Positions 16,218 through 24,259 of a stretch of 64,000 nucleotides of DNA are shown in pieces. How positions within the stretch are numbered: the first letter of the stretch is position 1; the number at the start of each line of letters is the position of its first letter. Under the pieces are notes generated by a model. The model was given only the letters and a program-made list of their open reading frames with translations. It was not told where the DNA came from and did no database searches. The DNA lies in assembly GCA_046485135.1 (NCBI GenBank), contig JAWOHN010000118.1:1-64000 (forward strand), in the 5' to 3' direction. Source of the stretch: CAZAQS01 sp046485135 (lineage in GTDB: Bacteria > Chloroflexota > Anaerolineae > Anaerolineales > UBA4823). The position numbers and the translations under genes are program-made.

Positions 16218-18242
16218 ATGGAAAATTTTGATAAGCGCCGGATGCTTGCTAGCGGAGTGGGAGGAATTTTAAAAGGTTCCAGCCAGGAAGCCATTCGCCG
16301 GCTTCACAAACGAATCCGGCAGGTAAGTGATTCGCTCATTCTGGTTTTTTCTACCGGTAGAGCTCTGCCGGATATCCTGGAAGATCTTGATGAACACAAC
16401 CTGCTACAGCCTGATTATATTATCTCCTCCTCAGGAACAGAAATCCACCGTCTACCGGGTGAATATCCCCAGGATGAGTGGTTTCAATACATCCGGCCTG
16501 GTTTCAAGCGTGAGAATATCCAACAGTTCCTGACAAAGCAATACCCTCATCTGGAATATCAACCAGATATCTACCAAACCGCATTGAAGGTCAGCTTCCT
16601 GCTTAAGGATGCCAAATCGGAAGAGCTTGACGAGATCAAAACGGCCTTACTCGAAGCGGATTTACCGGCCAAATTGGTCTACTCGTCAGATCTCTATTTG
16701 GATGTCATTCCGGAAAGGGCCGGCACCGGGACAGCCTTGAAGTTCCTGGTGGATTCACTTGTTTTGATGCCAAATCAAGTATTCGTAGCCGGCAATAGCG
16801 GCAATGATGCCGGGCTCTTCCAGTATGGTTTTCGCGGGATCGTTGTGGCTAACGCCAGCCATGAATTAAAAGAAGAAGTAGAGCTGAGAGCGTATTTCAG
16901 CCACCGCTCCAATGCAGCCGGCTTATTGGAAGGGTTGGAGCATTATCGCTTTTTTGAAAGCGCTTCCTCTGCTCGCCCGCGCGATCTGACCAAGGAAGCG
17001 TTAGAGAGAGCGGTAGACTCTCTGCGGCGCAATATCACTCCAATGGGCTTTTCTGCCGCCAGCCAGGTCGACAATAAATCAACTAAGGATGACTCGAATT
17101 ATTTTTCCGTCTGGAGCCGCGATGGTATCATGACTGGCCTTTGGTCATTGAGTTTAAACGACCCCGAGCTGACCGAATGCTTCCGGCGAACTCTAGAGCT
17201 GATGGCCGAACACCAAACTCCTATCGGGCAGATTCCCGCCAACGTGCAAATTTCAAGCGGTATACCAGATTATTCAGGCGTGGGGAATATTGCCTCCATC
17301 GATTCTGTGCTCTGGTTTGTCATTGGAGCAAGTCGCTATGCTGCTTATACGGGAGACCGGACATTCCTGGAAAAAATTTATCCACACCTGGAACGCGCCG
17401 TGTATTGGCTGCATGCGCACGACTCGAACAATTGTGGCTTGCTGGAGATCCCGGAATCATCCGATTGGATGGATTTGTTCCCACGCTCATTCAATGTCCT
17501 GTACGACGAGGTCTTATGGTACTTGGCTTGCAAAGATTTCAGTGTGATCAGCACGGTCATGGGCGATGGTCCGGGGGTTTATTACGATCTCAGCCAAACC
17601 ATACGCCGTAAGCTGATCCGCCAGTTTTGGCCCACGGCCCAAAACCTGTCTGATGCGTTGGAATCGTTTTCGGAAACCCAATTCACCGTAGGAGATGCAC
17701 AGTACCTGTTGGCACAGATCAGCCCATTTGGGTTTTCCTGGCGTTGTGATGTGTACGCCAATTTACTGGCTTGCCTGGCAGGGATGTTAGACGAAGAAAA
17801 GATGGAACGGGTATTTCGCTTTTTATGGGGCGTTGGAGCAAACTCTCCCTACCCCATCAAATGCTGGTACCCGCCCATCATGTCGGGCGCCAATGACTGG
17901 AAAGACTATTTCGTGACGAACTTTCTGAATATACCCAATCACTATCACAATGGAGGCATCTGGCCATTCATTGGAGGGCTATGGGTACGCTATCTATCGC
18001 AAATCGGTAGAACAGAATTGGCTCATGAAGAACTCAACAACCTGGCCGATGCCTGCCGGTTGGGCATTTATGGAGAATGGGAGTTCAACGAATGGCTACA
18101 CGGTGAAACAGGCCGGCCAATGGGTAAAGCTCACCAGGCTTGGAGCGCAGCCAGTTATGTGGCTGCCTGGAAAGCCCTCCACCAAGAAAGCGTTCCGGCC
18201 GATTTTGAACCCCTCCATGTCGAGATGTTTTCAAAAGATTGA
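16218..18242 (+). CDS. Fusion: inactive HAD phosphatase domain + GH100-like (neutral invertase/debranching) hydrolase
   Basis: This 674-residue protein has two parts. Residues about 1-245 follow the S6PP-type HAD fold of the gene at 14064, but motif I reads MLASGVGGILKG where the active enzyme has LLVSDVDDTLLG. Both catalytic Asp and the next Asp are Gly, and the Thr is Ile. Motif IV is AGNSGND instead of GDSGND. FSTGRAL and SSSGTEIH remain. Residues about 270-660 are an (alpha/alpha)6 glycosidase: NYFSVWSRDGIMTG, ASIDSVLWFVIGASRYAAYT, HYHNGGIWPFIGGLW and GKAHQAWSAASYVA. These recall GH100 neutral invertases and amylo-1,6-glucosidases. It probably splits the disaccharide made by the neighbours, with the dead domain sensing the sugar phosphate; that is an inference. 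Confidence 0.75.
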   Translation: MENFDKRRMLASGVGGILKGSSQEAIRRLHKRIRQVSDSLILVFSTGRALPDILEDLDEHNLLQPDYIISSSGTEIHRLPGEYPQDEWFQYIRPGFKRENIQQFLTKQYPHLEYQPDIYQTALKVSFLLKDAKSEELDEIKTALLEADLPAKLVYSSDLYLDVIPERAGTGTALKFLVDSLVLMPNQVFVAGNSGNDAGLFQYGFRGIVVANASHELKEEVELRAYFSHRSNAAGLLEGLEHYRFFESASSARPRDLTKEALERAVDSLRRNITPMGFSAASQVDNKSTKDDSNYFSVWSRDGIMTGLWSLSLNDPELTECFRRTLELMAEHQTPIGQIPANVQISSGIPDYSGVGNIASIDSVLWFVIGASRYAAYTGDRTFLEKIYPHLERAVYWLHAHDSNNCGLLEIPESSDWMDLFPRSFNVLYDEVLWYLACKDFSVISTVMGDGPGVYYDLSQTIRRKLIRQFWPTAQNLSDALESFSETQFTVGDAQYLLAQISPFGFSWRCDVYANLLACLAGMLDEEKMERVFRFLWGVGANSPYPIKCWYPPIMSGANDWKDYFVTNFLNIPNHYHNGGIWPFIGGLWVRYLSQIGRTELAHEELNNLADACRLGIYGEWEFNEWLHGETGRPMGKAHQAWSAASYVAAWKALHQESVPADFEPLHVEMFSKD

Positions 18243-18290
18243 CGCAGAAAACTCGCACAAGTTTGGTCAAATAGAAGCGATGGAAATAAA

Positions 18291-19793
18291 GTGAAAGCCC
18301 CCCGTGATTATTTGATAGGGATTGATCTGGGCACCTCCAGCACCAAGACAGTAATCATCAACCGGCTAGGGCAGGTCGTTTCTTTGGCTACTCAAGAATA
18401 TGGGATTGATCGGCCTCAACCGGATCATGCAGAGCAAGATCCTCAGACGTGGGTGGAAGCAGCCTGGAAAACGATCCGGTCAGCTCTTAGCCATGCGGGA
18501 ATCGAGGCTAGGCAGGTGGGTGGGATCGGTATTGCCGGGCAGATGCACGGTACCGTGTGCCTGGACGCGCAGGGGACTCCAATACGACCGGCGATCATTT
18601 GGGCTGACCAACGTAGCCAGGCTCAGGTAGCTAAAGTTTACGCGCAAGTTGGGCGCCAGTGTTTGGGGGAATGGACAGCCAATCCATTGGCAACGGGTTT
18701 TATGCTGTCTTCCTGGCTATGGTTGTTGGAAAATGAGCCAGCAACAATCGAAAAAACCAATCTAGTGTTGCTCCCCAAAGACTTCCTGCGCTACAGGCTG
18801 ACCGGCAATACCGGCAGCGAGCCCAGCGACGCCTCCGCCACCCTGCTGTTCGATACCGCCCAGCGTAACTGGAGCAGCGAGCTTATAAGCGCATTGGGAC
18901 TCAAGCCGGCTTTGCTTCCGACAATCTATGAATCGGCTGAGATCGCGGGTGACCTGACGGCAGAAGCAGCAGCTATGACTGGCCTGCAATCAGGGACGCC
19001 GGTCGTTTATGGCGGTAGCGACCAGGCTTTACAGGCGCTGGGTCACGGCATTCTTGAACCTGGTCTGGTGTCGTGCACGATTGGCAGCGGTGGGCAGCTA
19101 TTTGCCCCCACTACCCAACCGCTCTACGATCCTCAGCTACGGCTGCACCTGTTCTGTCATGCCGTACCTGGATTGTGGCATTTGGAAGCCGCCATCCTTT
19201 CTGCTGGGCTGTCCCTCAAATGGCTCCGAGATCATCTGTACCCCCAAGATACATACCATTCCCTGGCTGAGACAGGATCCCAGGTTCAACCCGGAGCTGA
19301 AGAATTATTTTTCCTTCCTCACTTGATTGGAGAGCGCACTCCTTATATGGACAATCAGACCAAAGCTGCCTTTGTCGGATTAACGCTGCGCCATGGGCAA
19401 GGCCACCTGGTTAGAGCGGTCATGGAAGGTGTGGTCATGGCGCTTAAAATGGGTCTGGAGATCATGGTTGACGTGGGTATATCGCTTGAGCATATTGTGG
19501 CTTCTGGAGGTGGAACCCGCCATCCCTTGTGGCTTCAACTACAAGCGGATATCTTCAACCGACCCATTTACTGCACTGCAAATCTGGAGGCAGCTGCGAT
19601 CGGTGCAGCTATCCTGGCAGGAAATGGCGTTGGGATCTTCAGTGATATCGCCCAGACCAGCCAGGAGCTGGCAAGCTGGTCGAACAAAATAACCTACCCG
19701 GCGCCAGAAAATGCCCGCTATTATGAGCAAAGCTACCATGTTTTTTCCCAGCTTTACCCTGCCATCAAAAAATATTACGTGAATTCGGTTTAA
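18291..19793 (+). CDS. xylB: FGGY-family carbohydrate kinase, xylulokinase type
   Basis: This 500-residue kinase has the FGGY two-domain fold. The phosphate-1 loop is IGIDLGTSSTKTVII at the N-terminus, followed by IAGQMHG and RPAIIWADQRS, typical of xylulokinases. PVVYGGSDQALQALG comes mid-protein, and the adenosine motif ASGGGTRHPLWLQLQADIF with AAIGAAILAG is C-terminal. It should phosphorylate a ketose such as D-xylulose with ATP. The start is GTG 18291, 48 bases after the hydrolase fusion. Being last in the sugar cluster, it may use a ketose (for example fructose) released by the hydrolase, so the xylulokinase name is tentative. A structured terminator follows directly. Confidence 0.78.
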   Translation: MKAPRDYLIGIDLGTSSTKTVIINRLGQVVSLATQEYGIDRPQPDHAEQDPQTWVEAAWKTIRSALSHAGIEARQVGGIGIAGQMHGTVCLDAQGTPIRPAIIWADQRSQAQVAKVYAQVGRQCLGEWTANPLATGFMLSSWLWLLENEPATIEKTNLVLLPKDFLRYRLTGNTGSEPSDASATLLFDTAQRNWSSELISALGLKPALLPTIYESAEIAGDLTAEAAAMTGLQSGTPVVYGGSDQALQALGHGILEPGLVSCTIGSGGQLFAPTTQPLYDPQLRLHLFCHAVPGLWHLEAAILSAGLSLKWLRDHLYPQDTYHSLAETGSQVQPGAEELFFLPHLIGERTPYMDNQTKAAFVGLTLRHGQGHLVRAVMEGVVMALKMGLEIMVDVGISLEHIVASGGGTRHPLWLQLQADIFNRPIYCTANLEAAAIGAAILAGNGVGIFSDIAQTSQELASWSNKITYPAPENARYYEQSYHVFSQLYPAIKKYYVNSV

Positions 19794-19854
19794 GTGGAAT
19801 TTTTGCATGTTTCGCGCGGCTCTGCCACACGAGACACCCCCCCAAAAATTCCAC
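19794..19854. terminator. Inverted-repeat terminator between xylB and the tRNA
   Basis: Perfect 11-base arms GTGGAATTTTT (19794-19804) and AAAAATTCCAC (19844-19854) enclose 39 bases that hold a second stem, GTTTCG/CGAGAC. It starts two bases after the kinase stop codon and lies between convergent transcripts, so it can serve both directions. The long internal loop is unusual for an ordinary terminator. Confidence 0.6.
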
Positions 19855-19933
19855 CTTATTTTCATTGTCCTAAACGAAAGACACCCCATACCTGGAGTGT
19901 CTGAAATGGGATGGCTCCCTAAGAGTATTTAGG

Positions 19934-20005
19934 TGGCGAGGGCGGGACTCGATCCCGCAACCAACGGCTTATGAGTCCGCTGCTCTACCTTTGAGCTACC
20001 TCGCC
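19934..20005 (-). tRNA. tRNA with CAU anticodon (Met, or Ile2 if lysidinylated)
   Basis: On the minus strand the acceptor arms GGCGAGG (19999-20005) and CCTCGCC (19935-19941) pair perfectly. The D-arm is GCTC/GAGC, the anticodon loop is CTCATAA (anticodon CAT), and the T-arm GCGGG/CCCGC encloses ATCGAGT. The mature form is 72 nt. The discriminator is A, and the 3' CCA is not fully encoded (ACC then T), so a CCA-adding enzyme is needed. The base of the anticodon stem has a weak closing pair. CAU may mean elongator Met or Ile2; tilS, which converts the latter, is at 53571. The A at position 54 in the T-loop is uncommon. Confidence 0.9.
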
Positions 20006-20136
20006 CTATAAGCGGCATGATATTACTATGCTATTTCTTTTTTGTCAACTCCACCGGAAGGTGGGAAGGGGGTAAGCACTCAAAGGTTGTCCCCAAAATT
20101 TTTGGAGGCAGGCGGCATCCACCAAGAAACCAAGAT

Positions 20137-20709
20137 CTACCCATCGGTATTTCTGGCAACAAGGCTGGCAACTGCACGAGAATGTCCCCGATCGTCAAGG
20201 ATCCAGCCCTCACGATAAACCAGGATTTGCATGCTTTGAAAAGCACACCGCAACTCGCCAGGCGCCAACAAGTATTTAGGATCTATGTCGGGGGACTGTT
20301 CAAGCATATCCAGGGTCAACGACTCAAACACCAGGATCCCCCCTGGGCGCAGGGCGCGCTGGTAAACCGGCCATAAATCGCGTTGCAAATAATAAAAGTT
20401 GACAATGAGATCGAAATAACGCTGTGGAAAATGGAAATGCGTCAGGTCTGCCACCAAGGCCATCAGCGCGGGAAAACGGCCTTTGGCGCATGATACCGCA
20501 ACTTCTGATATATCCACCCCTACTACTTTAAGGCCACGCTCTAGCAAAAAACTGGTGTTATTCCCCCGTCCCATAGCCACATCCAGTGCCAGTCCTTGCT
20601 CAGGTAGATGAGCCGCGTTCTGAACTAAAAAGGAGCGTGGGGATCCGGGGGTTTTGAATACGTCTTGTTGGTAACGTTTGTTCCACCTGTGAGCATCTGA
20701 AATGGGCAT
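20137..20709 (-). CDS. Class I SAM-dependent methyltransferase (TehB-like)
   Basis: This 190-residue methyltransferase has motif I ALDVAMGRGNNTSFLLERG (SAM-binding glycine loop), motif II VVGVDIS, and a post-motif with FDLIVNFYYLQRDLWP and RPGGILVFES. These fit the TehB/tellurite-resistance-type class I family acting on a small molecule in the cytosol. The substrate cannot be told. It is 34 bases downstream of the polyprenyl diphosphate synthase on the same strand, so it may be the last gene of the mutase-tatD-prenyl synthase operon. A role in quinone methylation is conceivable from this position, but UbiE-type motifs are absent. Confidence 0.72.
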   Translation of the reverse strand: MPISDAHRWNKRYQQDVFKTPGSPRSFLVQNAAHLPEQGLALDVAMGRGNNTSFLLERGLKVVGVDISEVAVSCAKGRFPALMALVADLTHFHFPQRYFDLIVNFYYLQRDLWPVYQRALRPGGILVFESLTLDMLEQSPDIDPKYLLAPGELRCAFQSMQILVYREGWILDDRGHSRAVASLVARNTDG

Positions 20710-20742
20710 GGCTCTCGCATCAATTTTCTAGCTGCCCACCAC

Positions 20743-21723
20743 TCAACGGTGTCTTTGAACGATGTACGCTGCCAGCTCTTCCAGAGCCAGGCGTTCCTGG
20801 TTCAAAGGTAATTGCCTAAGGGCAATTAACCCCTGGTCGACAAACTGTTTTGCTTCATCAAGCGCCAGGTTGACAGCATCGCTTTCTCGAACGGATTTTG
20901 CCAGGCGCTCCATATCCACCTCGGCATAGGTCTTCCCATTCAAGACCGCCCTGGCATCCGGGTCGTCTGGGTGAGTCTCCAGGTAGCACAGAGTTGGCAA
21001 GGTGATCAACCCCTGACGTAGATCGTTGGCAATCGGCTTGCCCATACTTACCTGCTCTCCAGTGAAATCCAGGATATCATCCACGATTTGAAACGCCATT
21101 CCAATCCCATAACCGTATTGTGATACCAGCTTTACCACCCCATCGCCAATTGGGCTAAGAACAGCAGCAGCTGAGGTAGCCAACTCAAACATTGAAGCCG
21201 TTTTGGCGTGGATGCGGTTGAAATAATCTTCCCGGCTGGCCTTTCCACGGCTGGCAAAAAGCTGGATGATCTCACCGTTGACAATAGTTGCCAGTGTCTC
21301 AGAAAACATTCTCATTACTTCAACAGATTTGGTTTGGGAAGCCAATACAGCCGCTCGTGCAAATATAAAATCCCCGGTCAAGACCGTTGCCGCGGGAGAC
21401 CAATTGGCATTGATTGTTGGAATACCACGCCTTAAAAGCGAGCCATCAATCAGGTCATCGTGAACAAGTGTGGCTGTATGCAAGAGCTCGATGGCTGCTG
21501 ATAAAGTAATTAATCTGCCCTTATCCCCACCTAACATGCCACCGGTTAACAATGCAACCGCCGGGCGAACTCGCTTACCACCGGAGGACAGCAAATGACT
21601 CAAGGCTGCACCCAACTCAGAATGGTGCCCATGAGATTGAGCTTGCATCAGGTCCTCAACCTTGTTGATCAATTCTTGAACAGGAGAGAAAAAATTTATC
21701 GTTGTCAAGCCATTACTCACCAA
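20743..21723 (-). CDS. trans-Polyprenyl diphosphate synthase
   Basis: This 326-residue isoprenyl synthase condenses IPP units to a long-chain diphosphate, probably the menaquinone side chain. The first Asp-rich motif is LVHDDLIDGSLLRRG and the second FQIVDDILDFTGEQ; both are complete, with Mg-binding Asp residues. SSGGKRVRPAVALL near residue 50 is the substrate-binding block. The DDxxD plus two-residue form and its length fit heptaprenyl to nonaprenyl synthases (HepT/IspB/SdsA type); chain length cannot be read. Its ATG overlaps the 3' end of tatD by 7 bases, so the two are translationally linked. The methyltransferase follows. Confidence 0.9.
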   Translation of the reverse strand: MVSNGLTTINFFSPVQELINKVEDLMQAQSHGHHSELGAALSHLLSSGGKRVRPAVALLTGGMLGGDKGRLITLSAAIELLHTATLVHDDLIDGSLLRRGIPTINANWSPAATVLTGDFIFARAAVLASQTKSVEVMRMFSETLATIVNGEIIQLFASRGKASREDYFNRIHAKTASMFELATSAAAVLSPIGDGVVKLVSQYGYGIGMAFQIVDDILDFTGEQVSMGKPIANDLRQGLITLPTLCYLETHPDDPDARAVLNGKTYAEVDMERLAKSVRESDAVNLALDEAKQFVDQGLIALRQLPLNQERLALEELAAYIVQRHR

Positions 21724-22529
21724 TTAAATAATCGACCGGCATTCTCGGAAGTTATTCGGGCAATCTCATCCACTGGACCGGAATGCAGCTCCGCGACCTT
21801 CTCAGCAACCCGGCGAACCAAAGCCGGCTCATTGCGCTGACCGCGCATGGGATGGGGAGTCAGGAAAGGCGCATCTGTTTCGATCAGCAAATGCTCGACT
21901 GGTAGGGAAGCAACAACCTGTTGCAGCTCAGCTGCATTCCGAAATGTTACAGGCCCGGTTATGCCGATGTAAAAGTTAATCGCAATGGCCTTAAGGCCAT
22001 TCGCTTCATCATCAGAATAAGAATGCAGCACTCCAGGTCGTTCTGCAAGAGCCGATCCATCATCAACCAATTGAGCCTGCCATTCTGTTAACATATTTAG
22101 TACATCCGCAGTGGCTTGCCGGTTATGGATCACTACCGGCAGCCCCAACTCTGCGGCCAAGTCCAAATGCAGCCGGAAAATGCGCTGTTGGATTTCTGGC
22201 GGAGCTTGATCGCGATAATAGTCTAAACCAATCTCTCCAATTGCCACAACTTTTGGATGAGAAGCTAACTCTCTCAATCGTGGCAGGGTGTTTTGGTTAA
22301 ACGTGCTGGCCGAATGTGGATGAATACCAACCGCTGCGTAAACTTCTGCATATTCCTCAGCCAGCGTAACCGCAGCCTGGCTGGAAGCCAGATCAATTCC
22401 AGGGTTTAGAATATACTTCACTCCAGCTTTTCGAGCTCGGTCAACAACCTGAGTCCGATCCTCATCAAATAGCTGGAAATCTAAATGACAGTGCGTATCT
22501 ACGAGCGGGTGACCAACTCCAGATGCCAC
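21717..22529 (-). CDS. tatD: TatD-family metal-dependent hydrolase/DNase
   Basis: This 270-residue TIM-barrel amidohydrolase has the TatD metal ligands: VDTHCHLDF at the N-terminus, AIGEIGLDYYRD, VVIHNRQA, LHSYSDD and LIETDAPFLTPHP. TatD proteins act as 3'-5' DNases or D-aminoacyl-tRNA-linked hydrolases in the cytosol. The start is GTG 22529, directly abutting the TAA of the upstream mutase (TAAGTG), so it is in one operon with that gene and with the prenyl synthase that overlaps its end. Family assignment is firm; the biological substrate is not. Confidence 0.9.
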   Translation of the reverse strand: MASGVGHPLVDTHCHLDFQLFDEDRTQVVDRARKAGVKYILNPGIDLASSQAAVTLAEEYAEVYAAVGIHPHSASTFNQNTLPRLRELASHPKVVAIGEIGLDYYRDQAPPEIQQRIFRLHLDLAAELGLPVVIHNRQATADVLNMLTEWQAQLVDDGSALAERPGVLHSYSDDEANGLKAIAINFYIGITGPVTFRNAAELQQVVASLPVEHLLIETDAPFLTPHPMRGQRNEPALVRRVAEKVAELHSGPVDEIARITSENAGRLFNW

Positions 22530-23951
22530 TTATTTTAAACCTGCCACCCGTAATCCATCCACCAGGATATCCTGCACTTTCTCCGGGTGAGTTGTCTCAG
22601 TATACACCCTGATGATGGGCTCAGTTCCTGAGAATCGGATCAATAACCAGCCGCCATCTTCCAGATTGAATTTAAAGCCATCCGATGTATCTAAGCCGGT
22701 GACTTTCAGGCCTCCCATTGTCTTTGGTTTTGCATCCAGGATCTTTTTTTCTCTAAACGACCGGTCTCCACTAAATTGAGTGTCAATGCGGTCGTAGTAA
22801 TGCGCTCCGACCTTATCAAAAAGCCGTTCAATTAACTGAGAGGGTTTTGCTTTTAATTTAACCATCATATCCAAGATCAACAACCCAGCCAGGATACCGT
22901 CACGCTCTGGAACGTGGTTGGCAAAGGCATAACCGCCCGACTCTTCTCCACCGATCATGGCATTGGTTTCTACCATTTTAGGAGCTACGTACTTGAAGCC
23001 TACCCCGGTATCATATACCGGAACGCCATACATTTTACCCAATTTATTCAACATATTGGTAGTGGAAAGTGTCTTGACAATCGGTCCGCGCTCTCCCCTC
23101 ACCTCCAGCAGATAGTACGCCAGGAGGGCAAAAACCCTTAACTGGTTTATAAATTCACCGCCCTCATCGCCGACCCCTACCCGATCAGCATCTCCATCCA
23201 AAATCAGCAGAACATCCGCGTCCCTTTCCAAAGCGGCACGCAAACCCGCATCGATATTCGGGGGAATCGGCTCCGGTCGCGACATCTCTGGGAACAGGGG
23301 GTTGCGTGTTTCATGGATTTCTTCGACAACCGTCCTACCTCCTTGCAAGATGCGCGGGAACCAACCGGCCCCATTCCCCCACATTGGATCTACCAACACT
23401 TTAAGACCAGCATCTTTGATGGGCTGTAAATCAATCAAACGGTTTAATTGCTCAATATACTTTGGAGCTGGGTCAAAGCGGAGGACCATGCCCTCTTTTT
23501 CCGCTTCAGCGATGGGAATCCGTTTTACTGAGGAGACGAGCTCAGGAATGCGGGCTTCAATTTCCATTAACCCATCCGGATCGATTGCACCGCCATTTGA
23601 ATCACGGACCTTGAAACCATTATCAGTAGGAGGATTATGCGAGGCAGTGATATTAACCGCCGCAACTGCTTTCTTTTCAACGACAGAATATGAGATCACC
23701 GGGGTAGGGGTTGCCCGGTCGGTAAGATATACCTGCAGCCCGTTGGCAGACAGGACTTCCGCGACTGCTTCAGCAAAATTTTCTGAATGGAAACGCCGGT
23801 CGTAGCCAACAACAACCCACTTGTTTTGATGACCCTTATCAATTAAATAGCTGGCAAAGCCCTGGGCACAACGGCGCAAGTTATCAAATGTATAATCCTC
23901 GGCGATCAAACCACGCCAACCGTCTGTCCCAAAGCGAATTTCCTTAGGCAT
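22530..23951 (-). CDS. Phosphoglucomutase/phosphomannomutase
   Basis: This 473-residue alpha-D-phosphohexomutase interconverts hexose-1- and hexose-6-phosphates. The four signature parts are visible: FGTDGWRG at the N-terminus, the phosphoserine loop TASHNPPTDNG, the metal loop DGDADRVGV, and the sugar loop GGEESGGYAF, with a phosphate-binding RFSGTEPIIRVY at the C-terminus. A GGAGGGA site precedes the ATG. It is the first gene of the mutase-tatD-prenyl synthase-methyltransferase string. It would feed nucleotide-sugar formation for the glycosyltransferases in the window. Glucose or mannose preference (or glucosamine) cannot be told with certainty; GEESGG is usual for glucose/mannose enzymes. 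Confidence 0.9.
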   Translation of the reverse strand: MPKEIRFGTDGWRGLIAEDYTFDNLRRCAQGFASYLIDKGHQNKWVVVGYDRRFHSENFAEAVAEVLSANGLQVYLTDRATPTPVISYSVVEKKAVAAVNITASHNPPTDNGFKVRDSNGGAIDPDGLMEIEARIPELVSSVKRIPIAEAEKEGMVLRFDPAPKYIEQLNRLIDLQPIKDAGLKVLVDPMWGNGAGWFPRILQGGRTVVEEIHETRNPLFPEMSRPEPIPPNIDAGLRAALERDADVLLILDGDADRVGVGDEGGEFINQLRVFALLAYYLLEVRGERGPIVKTLSTTNMLNKLGKMYGVPVYDTGVGFKYVAPKMVETNAMIGGEESGGYAFANHVPERDGILAGLLILDMMVKLKAKPSQLIERLFDKVGAHYYDRIDTQFSGDRSFREKKILDAKPKTMGGLKVTGLDTSDGFKFNLEDGGWLLIRFSGTEPIIRVYTETTHPEKVQDILVDGLRVAGLK

Positions 23952-24259
23952 TCCCTCCTCCTTAAAAATAGTGAGAATAAGTACAAGTCAATTATATCAG
24001 GGGATAATCCAGGTCGGGAGGATTATTTCAGATAAAATTGCTATGAAATGGATGATCAAATGATCTCCAATATAATCCGTGGTAGCTATTCATTTGACTG
24101 GCGGTTTTTCACAGCTGAACAGGTGCCACCAAAATAAGATAATACCTATCATAATATCTCTTTCTGCACAGGTCAAGCGTGCTATAATGCTCGTGAATAT
24201 CAGCATCTACGAATAACTACGCATCCCTTCCATCTCTTCAGAAGGATACAAAAATTGCA
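23952..24259. promoter_or_regulatory. Divergent intergenic region with extended -10 promoter for the desulfurase
   Basis: This 308-base gap separates the mutase from the cysteine desulfurase. For the plus strand, the extended -10 TGCTATAAT lies at 24180-24188 with no strong -35, about 72 bases before the ATG. For the minus strand, TATAAT occurs at about 23992-23997, but its -35 is poor. No IscR- or Rrf2-type operator is recognised. Confidence 0.45.
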
